Below, in pieces: positions 55,108 to 64,000 of a stretch of DNA of 64,000 bases. Numbering within the stretch: the stretch's first letter is position 1; every line of letters starts with the position of its first letter. Under the pieces are notes generated by a model. That model was not told where the DNA came from. It made no database searches and saw nothing but the letters and a program-made list of their open reading frames with translations. The DNA is taken from positions 4,591-68,590 of the forward strand of contig JASLFS010000053.1 of NCBI GenBank assembly GCA_030150505.1. Direction: 5' to 3'. Position numbers and translations under genes: made by a program. Origin of the DNA: Vitreoscilla sp. (GTDB lineage: Bacteria > Pseudomonadota > Gammaproteobacteria > Burkholderiales > Neisseriaceae).

Positions 55108-56009
55108 GGCTTATTCCTTTTTTTAAGCAATCGACTTTTTATTTTTGGCAAGACTAAAGCAAAAATGACCAGAACTGCATTGATGAGGTTTAAGTCCTGT
55201 GGACCTAGCCCAATTCCCTGCAAAGTATTATTGCTTAATGCCAGAGCAATAAAGAATCGATACAAGAATGCGCCAATGATAACTGCCAAAGTAATCCAAA
55301 TTATGCGTTTTGCAGGCAAAATAGTTTCACCTAAAATCACAGCAGCCAAACCAATAACAATGGTACCAACACCACTAGCAATATCGGCACCACCTTGTGT
55401 TTGTACAAACAATGCACCACCAAGAGCAATCAAACCATTCGAAATAGCCATGCCTAAAATAATCATGAGGCTGGTTTTAACACCTTGTGCTTTTGCCATG
55501 CGGTTGTTTGCACCTGTTGCACGCACAGCTAAACCTGTTTGAGTATTGAAAAAAGCATCTAAACTAAATTTAGCAATAAAAGCAATCACGCAAATTAAAA
55601 TGGCTTGTACCCAAAGTTGGTTGTGGGTTTTAAGATTCACAAAAGGATCAAATACGGTTGCTTCCGATAATAACGGAATATTGGGCGCACCCATGATGCG
55701 TAAGTTAACAGAATAAAGAGCAACCATGACTAAAATGCTGGCCAATAGTTTTTCAATATTCAATTTGACATGTAGCCAGGATGTCACTATGCCAGCCATT
55801 GAGCCAGCCAACATTCCTAATCCCGTTGCAACCCAAGGATTGAAGCCGTTGATTAAACAAACAGCACAAACGGCACCACCTAAAGGAAAACTTCCATCTG
55901 CTGTTAGGTCAGGGAAATCAAGAATGCGAAAAGAGATGAATACGCCAAGAGCTACCAAAGCGTATATCATGCCGCTTTCCCATGCTCCTAATAAGGCTTC
56001 TAAAGACAT
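55101..56009 (-). CDS. ABC transporter permease (TrpY-type)
   Basis: 302-residue membrane protein of the BPD_transp_2 (branched-chain type) permease family, about eight to nine membrane segments. GVFISFRILDFPDLTADGSFPLGGAV and MAKAQGVKTSLMIILGMAISNGLIALGGAL match the permease group that pairs with ABC_sub_bind lipoproteins. AAAGGTTC precedes the start. Second gene of a binding protein-permease-ATPase set. Confidence 0.88.
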   Translation of the reverse strand: MSLEALLGAWESGMIYALVALGVFISFRILDFPDLTADGSFPLGGAVCAVCLINGFNPWVATGLGMLAGSMAGIVTSWLHVKLNIEKLLASILVMVALYSVNLRIMGAPNIPLLSEATVFDPFVNLKTHNQLWVQAILICVIAFIAKFSLDAFFNTQTGLAVRATGANNRMAKAQGVKTSLMIILGMAISNGLIALGGALFVQTQGGADIASGVGTIVIGLAAVILGETILPAKRIIWITLAVIIGAFLYRFFIALALSNNTLQGIGLGPQDLNLINAVLVIFALVLPKIKSRLLKKRNKPC

Positions 56010-56040
56010 ATATGAACCTTTAATATCTTACGTTTTGAAT

Positions 56041-56072
56041 AAAATAAGCCAACTTTTAGTGAAGTTGGCTTA
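56041..56072 (-). terminator. Intra-operon hairpin after the binding-protein gene
   Basis: TAAGCCAACTT (56045-56055) pairs with 56062-56072, 6-base loop; on the minus strand TTTTATTC follows. It lies between the binding-protein and permease genes and probably lets the binding protein be made in excess. Confidence 0.65.
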
Positions 56073-56096
56073 AACTGGAAAGAAGGGGTTGAAAGT

Positions 56097-57101
56097 TTAT
56101 TCAATCACTTCATTGGCTGCTTTAAGAACATCTTCAGGGATGGTAACGTTCATTAACTGAGCGGATTTTTTGTTGATTACCAAATCTAGCTTGTCCATTT
56201 TTTCTGGTGCGATATCACCAACTGGTGTGCCAGTTATAATTTTGATAACTATTTGTCCAGCTTGATGTCCCATTTGATTGTAATTTGCACCAAGAACAGC
56301 AACAGCTCCGCGTTTTGCTGTATCTGGATCAGATGCAATCAAAGGAATTTTATTTTCAACGCCAACTTTGTAAAGTGATTCGTAAGCTGAAACCACGTTG
56401 TTATCTGTTGAGCTATAAATGGCTTGAACTTTGCCATTTAAACTGCGTGCTGCTGCTGGAATATCAGTTGTGCGCTGAGCAGGAGCAGGAATCAAAGTGA
56501 TATTGTGTTTTGGTAAAATGCTTTCAAGCTCTTTGATGATGACAGTTGCGTTGATTTCGCCAGGGCTATATACAAAACCTAGTTCTTTTAAATTAGGCAC
56601 AATTTTTTTCATCAACTCAATTTGTGGTTCCATTGGCAACATATCAGATACGCCAGTTACGTTGGTTTTTGATGGCCCCCAGCTTGGTACCAATTTTGCT
56701 GCAACTGGATCTGTTACTGCTGCAAAAACAACAGGAATGGTTTTGGTTGATGCAATAATGGGTTGAGCGCTCGGTGTTCCGATGGCAACAATGACATCGG
56801 GTTTGTCGCCTATGAATTTTTTGGCAATTTGTCCAGCTGTTGCAGTATTGCCTTGTGCGCTTTGAAAGGTAATTTGTACATTTTTGCCATTTTCATAGCC
56901 ATTGGCTTTTAATTCTTCTTCTAAACCATGACGAACAGCATCTAGTGCAGGGTGTTCAACGATGGCTGTAATGGCAATTTTTTTAATGCTTTCATTGTTA
57001 TTAGCTGCCGGGGATGATGCATCGTTAGCATTGTTTTCAGAACAGGCCATTAATAATGCAGAAGCAATGCCTAATAAAACCGCTTTTTTTGTAAAACGCA
57101 T
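56097..57101 (-). CDS. ABC transporter substrate-binding lipoprotein (TrpX/ABC_sub_bind type)
   Basis: 334 residues from MRFTKKAVLLG at 57101 (GGAG eight bases upstream; a GTG 18 bases earlier is inside that site). Lipobox LMAC after residue 20. Family blocks: KKIAITAIVEHPALDAVRHGLEEEL, DVIVAIGTPSAQPIIASTKTIPVVFAAVTDPVAAKLVPSW, NVTGVSDMLPMEPQIELMKKIVP and ASDPDTAKRGAVAVLGANYNQMGHQAG. Streptococcal relatives bind tryptophan or tyrosine; the ligand here is not certain. Confidence 0.88.
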   Translation of the reverse strand: MRFTKKAVLLGIASALLMACSENNANDASSPAANNNESIKKIAITAIVEHPALDAVRHGLEEELKANGYENGKNVQITFQSAQGNTATAGQIAKKFIGDKPDVIVAIGTPSAQPIIASTKTIPVVFAAVTDPVAAKLVPSWGPSKTNVTGVSDMLPMEPQIELMKKIVPNLKELGFVYSPGEINATVIIKELESILPKHNITLIPAPAQRTTDIPAAARSLNGKVQAIYSSTDNNVVSAYESLYKVGVENKIPLIASDPDTAKRGAVAVLGANYNQMGHQAGQIVIKIITGTPVGDIAPEKMDKLDLVINKKSAQLMNVTIPEDVLKAANEVIE

Positions 57102-57650
57102 TGTTATTTCTCCAATCACTTATGGTGATTTTGATTTATTGTGTTTATAAAATGACTGTTTGGATACTGATGATAGAAGAACTTTTTTAAAAAATCATCT
57201 CTATTTGTAATTTATTTTTAATAAATTTTTATATTATTGGGCATTAAATATCAATTTAAGAAAAATTTATTTTTTAAAATGTTAAGTAATGATTTTTATA
57301 TGGGGGAAAATAATTATGGGCTTATTGTTTGTAATATAAAAAAGTTATTGTATAAATTGCTTAGTTAAGATGAGCGCTCGGCTAGAAAATAACAAATCTA
57401 TATGGCTTGGTTAAGTGAATAAACCAGTTCATTGCCTTTTCCTTAAGAAAAAAAATTCATTTATTAGCAAGATGTGATTTTTTGTGATGTTGTTCAGAAT
57501 GCAATTTTGCTGGGTTTGGGTACTCAATATTTGTTAGCTTGTTGTCAATAGCATTTATTTGGCGGAAAGAGGCTAACAGAGCATGGCATTTTTGTTATTT
57601 CTTGTTAATCTCAGGTACAATAAATACATTGAATTTTAGGTTACAAAGCC
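57102..57650. other. 549-bp gap before glnS
   Basis: No open frame with protein character and no tRNA-like or riboswitch-like structure seen. AT-rich. It contains the divergent promoters of the ABC importer and glnS; a plausible glnS promoter is listed separately. Confidence 0.6.
57592..57621 (+). promoter_or_regulatory. Candidate glnS promoter
   Basis: TTGTTA (57592-57597), 18-bp spacer, TACAAT (57616-57621), about 30 bp before the glnS start. Confidence 0.42.
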
Positions 57651-59336
57651 ATGACAATGAATAAAGATGAGTTCGCGGATAATCATTTTATTCGCACAAT
57701 TATTGATGAAGATTTAGCCAGTGGTAAACATTCGGGTATTCACACTCGTTTTCCTCCTGAGCCAAATGGTTATTTGCATATTGGCCACGCTAAAAGTGTT
57801 TGCTTAAACTTTGGGTTGGCTTACATTTACGATGGCAAATGCAATTTGCGTTTTGATGATACCAATCCTGAAAAAGAATCTGATGAATATGTTCGTGCCA
57901 TTGAAGAAGATGTGAAATGGTTGGGATTTGAGTGGGAAGGTGAGCCGCATTTTGCTTCTGATTACTTTGAACAGTTGTATGATTTTGCTGTTGGGTTAAT
58001 CAAAGATGGCAAGGCTTATGTGGATGAGCTTGATGCTGAAGAAATGCGTGAATATCGTGGTTCTTTAAAAGAAGCTGGTAAAAATAGTCCATATCGTGAT
58101 CGCAGTATCGAAGAAAATTTGGATTTGTTCACACGCATGCGCGCTGGTGAGTTTCCTGATGGCAGCAAAACTTTGCGTTTGAAAATTGACATGGCTGCGT
58201 CAAATTTAAATTTACGTGATCCTGTTATCTATCGTATTCGCCGTGTGCATCATCATCGTACTGGGGATAAATGGTGTATTTATCCAATGTATGATTACAC
58301 GCATGCTATTTCTGATGCGATTGAAAATATTACGCATTCATTGTGTTCATTAGAATTTGAAAATCATCGTCCATTGTACGATTGGGTTTTGGATAATATC
58401 GCTAGTCCTAGTCATCCACGTCAGTATGAATTCTCTCGTTTGGAATTGTTGTACGCTATTACTTCTAAACGTAAATTGAATCAATTGGTGGTTGAAGGGC
58501 ATGTGAAGGGTTGGGATGATCCTCGTATGCCGACTGTATCTGGTATGCGCCGCCGTGGTTATACGCCAGCAGGTATTCGTTTGTTTAGTAAACGAGTGGG
58601 TATTTCGAAAAGCGATAATATCGTTGATATGAGCGTTTTAGAAGGTGCTGTTCGTGAGGATTTGGAAAATAGTTCGCCAAGAATGATGGCTGTTTTAAAT
58701 CCAATTAAAATCGAACTGACAAACTATGATGAAGCTGTGACCAAAGGTCGTTCTGCTCCATATCATCCTAATCATCCTGAAATGGGTGAGCGTGAAATTC
58801 CAATTAGCCGCTTTATTTATATTGATGCGGATGATTTTGCCATTAATCCACCAAAAGGCTTCCAACGCTTGATTGAAGGCGGTGAAGTGCGTTTGCGTTA
58901 CAGTTATGTTATTAAGTGTGACGAGGTTTCATTGGATGAGAATGGTCGAGTAACGGGTTTAAAATGCAGTATTGATCATGATACATTGGGCAAGAAACCA
59001 GAAGGACGCAAAGTAAAAGGCGTGATTCATTGGTTATCTGCTGAGCATGCTGTTCCTGCTACTGTACGTTTATATGACCGACTGTTTACTGTTGAGCGTC
59101 CTGATGTGGTTCGTGGCGAAGATGGTCAGTATGTTGATTTCTGCCAATTCTTAAACACTGAATCAATGACAGAAATTGATGCGTGGGTTGAGCCGATTGC
59201 AAATGAGCTAGCTCCTGAAACACGTTACCAGTTTGAACGTTTGGGTTATTTTGTGACTGATCGCTATGATCATGAAGTTGGTAATCCAATCTTTAATAGA
59301 ACAGTTACATTAAAAGATACTTGGCAAGCTAAGTAA
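57651..59336 (+). CDS. glnS: Glutaminyl-tRNA synthetase
   Basis: Class I synthetase charging tRNA-Gln directly. 561 residues; ATG at 57651 or 57657. HIGH motif in [33 protein letters not shown], GluRS/GlnRS block [31 protein letters not shown] equivalent near GISKSD, and the C-terminal beta-barrel ending [15 protein letters not shown]. Presence of GlnRS is consistent with a proteobacterium that acquired it from eukaryote-like ancestry. Confidence 0.96.
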   Translation: MTMNKDEFADNHFIRTIIDEDLASGKHSGIHTRFPPEPNGYLHIGHAKSVCLNFGLAYIYDGKCNLRFDDTNPEKESDEYVRAIEEDVKWLGFEWEGEPHFASDYFEQLYDFAVGLIKDGKAYVDELDAEEMREYRGSLKEAGKNSPYRDRSIEENLDLFTRMRAGEFPDGSKTLRLKIDMAASNLNLRDPVIYRIRRVHHHRTGDKWCIYPMYDYTHAISDAIENITHSLCSLEFENHRPLYDWVLDNIASPSHPRQYEFSRLELLYAITSKRKLNQLVVEGHVKGWDDPRMPTVSGMRRRGYTPAGIRLFSKRVGISKSDNIVDMSVLEGAVREDLENSSPRMMAVLNPIKIELTNYDEAVTKGRSAPYHPNHPEMGEREIPISRFIYIDADDFAINPPKGFQRLIEGGEVRLRYSYVIKCDEVSLDENGRVTGLKCSIDHDTLGKKPEGRKVKGVIHWLSAEHAVPATVRLYDRLFTVERPDVVRGEDGQYVDFCQFLNTESMTEIDAWVEPIANELAPETRYQFERLGYFVTDRYDHEVGNPIFNRTVTLKDTWQAK

Positions 59337-59364
59337 TTGAGTTGTTTTGTATTCAAATAAAGAA

Positions 59365-59376
59365 AGGCTCCCTGAA
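59365..59376 (+). repeat. Variant DNA uptake sequence AGGCTCCCTGAA
   Basis: C-form uptake sequence used as a terminator arm, in the same architecture as the G-form pair at 53724-53750. Confidence 0.55.
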
Positions 59377-59379
59377 AGT

Positions 59380-59391
59380 TTCAGGGAGCCT
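59380..59391 (-). repeat. Variant DNA uptake sequence AGGCTCCCTGAA (inverted)
   Basis: Second arm of the glnS/dsbD terminator; exact inverted copy of the C-form. Confidence 0.55.
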
Positions 59392-59396
59392 TTTAT

Positions 59397-61196
59397 TTAA
59401 GGCTTAGAATCAACTTGTTGTTGATACCATTGAATAAATGTTTTAGGTGGAACATAGCCCAATAAGGGATCGCTGCGAGAGCCATCGGCTTTCAAAACAA
59501 AAATTCCAGGCGGACCAAATAAACCATACTCCTTGAGCAATGCTTGATGATCAGGATTGTTTTCAGTGACATCTATGGTTAAGAATCGGTCCATATCAAT
59601 CACAGCTTGTACTTCCGCTTGGTTTAATGTTTTTGCTTCCATTTCTTTACAGCTCACACACCAATCCGCATAAAAATCCACTAACACCACTTGATTCGAA
59701 TCTTGCTGAAAAGCTTTGTCTATAGCAGCATTAATTTCTTCTGTGCTGTGTAAACGGTGATGACCATTTTGTTGTTCGCTAGGTGGAATCAGTGTTAAAA
59801 AATGGTGTAAAGCCGTGGTTTCATGACGCAAACCTTGTGTAACGAAGTAAACACTGAAAATGCTTAAAGCAATACCCAAAATGCTTGCTATCCAATGTTG
59901 CTGGTGTTTAAAACGGCGATAAATTAAATATAAGCCTGGTATGAGGATAATTAGGAAGTAAGCGATAAGAGCGGCAGCATAAGGAATAAATGGAGTTGCT
60001 AAATAAACGGCAACCGCCAATAAAATACAGCCAAAGAAATATTTTACCCCATTCATCCAATGACCAGCTTTTGGCAAGAAATGGGCGCCAAAGGTTCCAA
60101 TAATGACCAAAGGAGCACCTGTTCCTAATGCTAAAGCATACAGCGCTAAACCGCCTAACGTGCCATCTCCAGTGGTGCCAATGTAGCCAAGCGCAAAAGC
60201 CAAAGGCGGTGCTACGCAAGGGCCAATAATTAAAGCAGACATCATGCCCATGACAAAAACAGAAGCAATCTTGCCGCCTGATAATTTACTACTTTGGTTT
60301 TGAAAATAAGCTTGTAAACGATTCGGCAATTGAATGGTAAAAACACCAAACATGCCCAATGATAAGATAATCATTAATGCAGAAGCCGACAATACAACCC
60401 ATGCTTGTTGTAGCCAAACGGTTAATAATGCACCTGTTAAGCCAGCAATGACGCCGACCAAGGTATAGGTTAAAGCCAAACCTTGCACATAAATCATCGA
60501 TAGGGCAAATGCACGGGATTTACTATTTTTCTTATCACCAACCACAATACTAGAAACAATGGGTAGTAAAGGGTACATACAGGCAGTAAAGCTTAATCCC
60601 AATCCTGCGAGAAAAAACGCCAATAAATTGGCGTTTAGAGTATCCCAAGATAAAGTAAACTGTCCTTTATCTGGAATGCTGTTATTTGTTGGGCGCTCAG
60701 AACCAGATGAGCCAGATTTAAAATCAAAGCCTTTTGGCGCAGCAGCTTTGGTCATCAGACCTAGGCCATTAATATCGACCATGACTTCTGTCGGTGGGTA
60801 ACAAATTCCCACATCTGCACAACCTTGATAAACAATTTTTAACTGATAAGGATTTGAATATTGACTTTGGTAAGGCAGATTAATTTGGGCGCTATTATAA
60901 TAAACCAGCTGTTTTCCAAAGAATTCATCCTCTTTTTCAAGCCCTTGACTAAACTGTGGTGCTTGTAATAACTGATTAGGAGTGGTGATGAATTCCAGTT
61001 TGCTTTGATACAAGTAATAACCATCGGCAACATCAAAATTGACCGAAAGACCGTTTTCGCTATTAAAAACCTGAGGGACAAAAGCCTCTTCAGCAGGCAG
61101 TAAACTACTAGGATCTATTTGTGCTTGCGCAAAAGGTAGAAAAAATAAGCAACTAATTAAAAACGCAAAAAATCCCGCTATTTTTTGTTTAATCAT
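59397..61196 (-). CDS. dsbD: Thiol:disulfide interchange protein DsbD
   Basis: Inner-membrane reductant conduit from cytoplasmic thioredoxin to periplasmic disulfide reductases. 599 residues: cleavable signal ending near AQAQ, N-terminal beta-domain with the cysteine pair in YQGCADVGICYPP, eight membrane segments with the transmembrane cysteines in SFTACMYPLLP and IGPCVAPPLA, and a C-terminal thioredoxin-like domain with WCVSCKEME. All six redox cysteines are present. Important for cytochrome c maturation in Neisseria. Confidence 0.96.
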   Translation of the reverse strand: MIKQKIAGFFAFLISCLFFLPFAQAQIDPSSLLPAEEAFVPQVFNSENGLSVNFDVADGYYLYQSKLEFITTPNQLLQAPQFSQGLEKEDEFFGKQLVYYNSAQINLPYQSQYSNPYQLKIVYQGCADVGICYPPTEVMVDINGLGLMTKAAAPKGFDFKSGSSGSERPTNNSIPDKGQFTLSWDTLNANLLAFFLAGLGLSFTACMYPLLPIVSSIVVGDKKNSKSRAFALSMIYVQGLALTYTLVGVIAGLTGALLTVWLQQAWVVLSASALMIILSLGMFGVFTIQLPNRLQAYFQNQSSKLSGGKIASVFVMGMMSALIIGPCVAPPLAFALGYIGTTGDGTLGGLALYALALGTGAPLVIIGTFGAHFLPKAGHWMNGVKYFFGCILLAVAVYLATPFIPYAAALIAYFLIILIPGLYLIYRRFKHQQHWIASILGIALSIFSVYFVTQGLRHETTALHHFLTLIPPSEQQNGHHRLHSTEEINAAIDKAFQQDSNQVVLVDFYADWCVSCKEMEAKTLNQAEVQAVIDMDRFLTIDVTENNPDHQALLKEYGLFGPPGIFVLKADGSRSDPLLGYVPPKTFIQWYQQQVDSKP

Positions 61197-61251
61197 GTCC
61201 TCTCTTCCGTAGGGTTGTATTGAACAAGCCCTGTTAGTAGGACTTGTTATT

Positions 61252-62025
61252 TTAAGGGTAACTGATTAATGCATAAGCTGAATGATTATGAATCGATTCG
61301 AAGTTTTCACTTTCAACAGTAAAAGCATTAATACGAGCATCTTTGGTTAAAGCAACAGCAACATCGCGTACCATATCCTCAACAAATTTCGGATTATCAT
61401 ATGCCTGTTCTGTTACAAATTTCTCATCAGGACGTTTTAACAAACCATATAATTGGCAAGAAGCTTGTTCTTCGACGCAATCAATGATTTCTTCAACATT
61501 GACTTCGCTGTTGGTTGTTAAATTAACCGTAACATGTGAGCGTTGGTTGTGTGCACCATAATCTGAAATCTGTTTTGAACATGGGCATAAACTGGTAACA
61601 GGAATCATCACTTGTAATTGTGATGAATAAGTACCTTGCTTGATTTCCCCAGTTAAAGTGACATCATAATCTAATAAACTTTTTATACCAGACACAGGTG
61701 CTGTTTTTTGACGAAAATAAGGGAACTTTAACGTAATTTTGCCAGAATGAGATTCTAATAACGAAATCATTTTTTCTGTAAGCTTACGAAGCTGCGCTGC
61801 ATCAATCTCTTCACGGTTGTCTTCCATTAGCGCAACGAAACGAGACATATGAGTCCCTTTTTGATGTTCTGGTAAGAAAACAGTCATGGTTAGATAAGCA
61901 ACCGTTTGTTGTATGCCATCTGCTGTTGAAATGGCAATTGGAAAACGCAAATCTTTGATGCCAACCTGATTGATGGCTAAATTACGAATATCGACGCTAC
62001 TTTGAACATCAGCAATGGCATTCAT
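61252..62025 (-). CDS. folE2: GTP cyclohydrolase FolE2
   Basis: Zinc-independent GTP cyclohydrolase I type IB starting folate synthesis from GTP. 257 residues. Conserved blocks: [24 protein letters not shown], active-site cysteine region [22 protein letters not shown], and C-terminal [12 protein letters not shown]. In many bacteria folE2 is induced by zinc limitation through Zur; I could not identify a Zur palindrome upstream. AAAGGA lies ten bases before the start. Confidence 0.96.
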   Translation of the reverse strand: MNAIADVQSSVDIRNLAINQVGIKDLRFPIAISTADGIQQTVAYLTMTVFLPEHQKGTHMSRFVALMEDNREEIDAAQLRKLTEKMISLLESHSGKITLKFPYFRQKTAPVSGIKSLLDYDVTLTGEIKQGTYSSQLQVMIPVTSLCPCSKQISDYGAHNQRSHVTVNLTTNSEVNVEEIIDCVEEQASCQLYGLLKRPDEKFVTEQAYDNPKFVEDMVRDVAVALTKDARINAFTVESENFESIHNHSAYALISYP

Positions 62026-62415
62026 TAAAATAAAATCCTTTATGTTTCATCAGAGTGATAAATTGATGAAGGCATAATGTTTAAGAACCTTTATCATTTA
62101 CCAAAGTTAGCAAGCGAGTATACAAGAGCAAGTTCGAGCTCGCAATGCTAATGAATACAATAGACAAGAGATAATCATTAGAAAAAAAGAGTGGATGTCT
62201 AAGACATTGAAAGTTTGATATAAATCAAAAGAAAGATTGTAAGCGCGATAATCAGAAGATTCAATATGACAATGAAAATGATTATGATATTTTATGAAAT
62301 ATAGCTTGTGATTAAATAACAAAATTAGATAAAGTTAGCATTAAACGAACTTTGAAGCTGGCAAATAGCTCCGGTAATATATTTATAAATCTATTGATAA
62401 TGCGAAGGAAAAGCA
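62026..62415. other. 390-bp divergent gap between folE2 and the cystathionine enzyme gene
   Basis: No coding signal seen. It includes a Fur-like stretch around 62266-62292 (GACAATGAAAATGATTATGA and onward; about 13 of 19 matches to the Fur consensus in the best register, by hand). Promoters for both genes must be here. Confidence 0.5.
62266..62292. promoter_or_regulatory. Possible Fur/Zur-type operator
   Basis: AATGATTATGA within an AT-rich partial dyad between folE2 and the downstream gene; the same 11-mer core occurs in the GATase/hslO gap (6461-6471). Weak match to a metalloregulator box. Confidence 0.25.
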
Positions 62416-63585
62416 ATGAAGTTTAATACAAAAGCCATTCATAGCAGCTACGATGTTGATGAACATAACCGAGCTTTAATGCCGCCTATTTATCAAAACA
62501 GTATGTTTGCCATGAAAGAAATTGGCGAAAAAATTCCTTTTCGCTATTCTCGTTTACAAAATCCAACCCGAAAAATTTTAGAAGATACCGTTGCTGATTT
62601 AGAAAAAGGATTGGCTGGTTTTGCTTTTAGTAGTGGCATGGCGGCAATTGATGTTGTGTGGAGAAGCATCCTACGCCCAGGAGATACAGTGGTTGCTGTA
62701 TCTGATATCTATGGTGGATCATATGATTTATTAACCAGCACTTATCAAGAGTGGGGCATTAATGTTATTTTTGCTGATTTAACTGATATCCAAAATTTAC
62801 AGAATATTGTTAATGACCAAACTGTTAAATTGGTTTGGTTAGAAACGCCAAGCAACCCATTATTAAGATTGGTTGATGTTGCCGCATTAACTCAAATTGC
62901 TCATGAGCATGGTGCATTGGTTGGCATTGATAATACATTTGCTACACCATATTTGCAGAATCCATTTGATGCTGGTGTCGATGTTTTAATCCATTCCGCT
63001 ACCAAATATTTATGTGGTCATTCTGATGTTTTAATGGGCATTGCTGTTGCAAATGATGAAGTCATTGCGCAAAAAATTGCTGATTTGCAGGTGAATGGTG
63101 GAGCAGTCGCAGGGCCAATGGATTGTGCCTTGGTTTTAAGAGGAATTAAAACATTGGCTGTGCGCATGGATCGACATTTATACAATGCTCAAATCATTGC
63201 GGAGCGTTTAGAAAATCATCCTGCTATTGAAAAAGTTTTTTATCCTGGTTTAAAAAGCCATGAGCATTATGAGTTAGCTAAAAAACAAATGCGAGGATTT
63301 GGTGGCGTTGTATCCATTTATTTAAAAAATAATACAATATCAGCAGCAAATACAGTTATTAAAAGTTTTAATATTTTTCAAATGGCAGCCAGTTTAGGCG
63401 GAGTAGAAAGCTTGGTAAATCACAGTTATAGCCAATCTCACAGCGGAATGAGCCATGCCGTTAAAGAAAAACTTGGCATTAAAGAAGGTTTATTGCGTTT
63501 TTCGATTGGCATCGAAGATGTTGAAGATATTTGGCAGGATATTGAGCAAGCTTTAAACCAAAGTGTTAATGAATATCGTGGCTGA
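62416..63585 (+). CDS. Cystathionine gamma-synthase/beta-lyase family PLP enzyme
   Basis: 389-residue trans-sulfuration enzyme. N-terminal PPIYQNSMFA, substrate-phosphate site YSRLQNPTRKILE, FSSGMAAIDVV, PLP aspartate in GIDNTFATPYLQNP, Schiff-base lysine in HSATKYLCGHSDVLMG, and C-terminal LRFSIGIEDVEDIWQDIEQAL. Separating MetB, MetC and gamma-lyase activity by sequence is unreliable; a role in methionine or cysteine metabolism is safe. GAAGGA precedes the start. Followed eight bases later by the DUF2939 gene. Confidence 0.88.
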   Translation: MKFNTKAIHSSYDVDEHNRALMPPIYQNSMFAMKEIGEKIPFRYSRLQNPTRKILEDTVADLEKGLAGFAFSSGMAAIDVVWRSILRPGDTVVAVSDIYGGSYDLLTSTYQEWGINVIFADLTDIQNLQNIVNDQTVKLVWLETPSNPLLRLVDVAALTQIAHEHGALVGIDNTFATPYLQNPFDAGVDVLIHSATKYLCGHSDVLMGIAVANDEVIAQKIADLQVNGGAVAGPMDCALVLRGIKTLAVRMDRHLYNAQIIAERLENHPAIEKVFYPGLKSHEHYELAKKQMRGFGGVVSIYLKNNTISAANTVIKSFNIFQMAASLGGVESLVNHSYSQSHSGMSHAVKEKLGIKEGLLRFSIGIEDVEDIWQDIEQALNQSVNEYRG

Positions 63586-63593
63586 GGGAATAT

Positions 63594-64000
63594 ATGAAGT
63601 TAATGATTAAATTGATTGTTGGGGTGCTGATTGCTGCAATTTTGTATATCGGCGCCTCGCCTTTTGTAACGCTTTATCACATTAAAAGTGCTGTTGATGA
63701 TAAAAACAAGGAAGAGCTTCTAACGTATATTGATTATCCTGAGTTACAAAAAAATTTGAGTGTTCAATTGGAAGATCAAATTCAGAACTTTCTGGGCGTG
63801 GAAAGCAATACCGATTTGGGTAATTTATATGATAAATTAATTGGCAAGAAACTCAGTCCACTGGTTGAGCAGGCCAGTGAAAAATATGTTACTGAGCAGG
63901 CTTTGAAAGAAGTGATGAATTTAGCTGTTCTTTATCAAGAGCAGAAACATGCCAATAAAGAATCAAATTCTCAGGCAGTAGCAGGGGCAGAAAATACGAG
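63594..64000 (+). CDS. DUF2939 membrane-anchored protein, 3' end outside window
   Basis: 135 residues visible, open at the right edge. An N-terminal hydrophobic anchor (IKLIVGVLIAAILYIGA) is followed by SPFVTLYHIKSAVDDKNKEELLTYIDYPELQKNL, the DUF2939 pattern. The rest is charged and helical. GAGGGA lies four to five bases before the ATG. Function of the family is unknown. Probably co-transcribed with the cystathionine enzyme gene. Confidence 0.7.
   Translation, partial: MKLMIKLIVGVLIAAILYIGASPFVTLYHIKSAVDDKNKEELLTYIDYPELQKNLSVQLEDQIQNFLGVESNTDLGNLYDKLIGKKLSPLVEQASEKYVTEQALKEVMNLAVLYQEQKHANKESNSQAVAGAENT

Larger units (their letters stand above)
59363..59394. terminator. Bidirectional terminator of glnS and dsbD with inverted variant uptake sequences
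   Basis: A 15-bp perfect inverted repeat (59363-59377 with 59379-59393) followed by T-runs on both strands. Each arm contains AGGCTCCCTGAA (59365-59376 and 59380-59391). Confidence 0.88.

Noticed and set aside
62101..62140. GCGAG/CTCGC short inverted repeat upstream of folE2
   Set aside because: Only five bases per arm with a long loop; not distinguishable from chance.

Overview
This is an AT-rich (about 40% G+C by eye, not computed) chromosomal window from a member of the Neisseriaceae (Betaproteobacteria), probably outside Neisseria itself. Two things point there. First, the 12-mer AGGCTGCCTGAA, the DNA uptake sequence (DUS) dialect described for Simonsiella, occurs five times exactly on one strand or the other, some copies forming terminator stems. 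Second, the gene content and order fit: hisA-hisF-hisI-hisE-HIT-tatABC, a PglL-type O-oligosaccharyltransferase, unlinked recBC, and lolC/lolD. No tRNA, rRNA, CRISPR array, prophage or insertion sequence was seen. Nearly all of the window is conserved housekeeping sequence.

Layout. 1-4.9 kb (minus strand): a chain nrdR, small lipoprotein, ribD, rfbC, rfbD, then a UDP-GlcNAc 6-dehydrogenase that runs off the left edge; riboflavin, nucleotide-regulator and surface-sugar genes are packed together with overlapping ends. 4.9-5.5 kb: a 690-bp gene-free, very AT-rich region upstream of nrdR that carries three in-register copies of a 68-bp block pattern containing DnaA-box-like TTGTGGATA. 5.5-16 kb: a class II glutamine amidotransferase diverging from hslO (Hsp33); free-methionine sulfoxide reductase, a hydrolase, a thioredoxin-like ferredoxin, an FKBP lipoprotein, a phosphoesterase, a spermidine-synthase-like protein and ttcA; then lolCD and a LysE exporter.

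16-26 kb (plus strand): histidine genes in blocks (hisCB; hisH; hisA, an unknown 4-TM protein, hisFIE), followed without a break by a HIT protein, the complete Tat translocase, a DUF2069 protein and pglL. 26-42 kb (minus strand): ppk1, yggX, argA, a zinc-ribbon membrane protein, a hydrolase, trpE, recA, an unknown membrane protein, recB and recC. 42-64 kb: an orphan polar-amino-acid binding lipoprotein, asd, an RDD protein, OsmC, argJ, a rhomboid protease, recR, dnaK with a good sigma-32-type promoter, YihY, WrbA, a SIMPL protein, a decayed nuclease-fold pseudogene, a three-gene ABC importer of the TrpXYZ type, glnS, dsbD, folE2, a cystathionine synthase/lyase, and the start of a DUF2939 protein at the right edge.

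No convincing new multi-gene system was found. The observations most worth a second look are the triplicated module upstream of nrdR, the apparent use of two DUS forms (AGGCTGCCTGAA and AGGCTCCCTGAA), the unknown membrane protein embedded by ATGA overlap in the histidine operon, and the doubly broken SNase-like gene.
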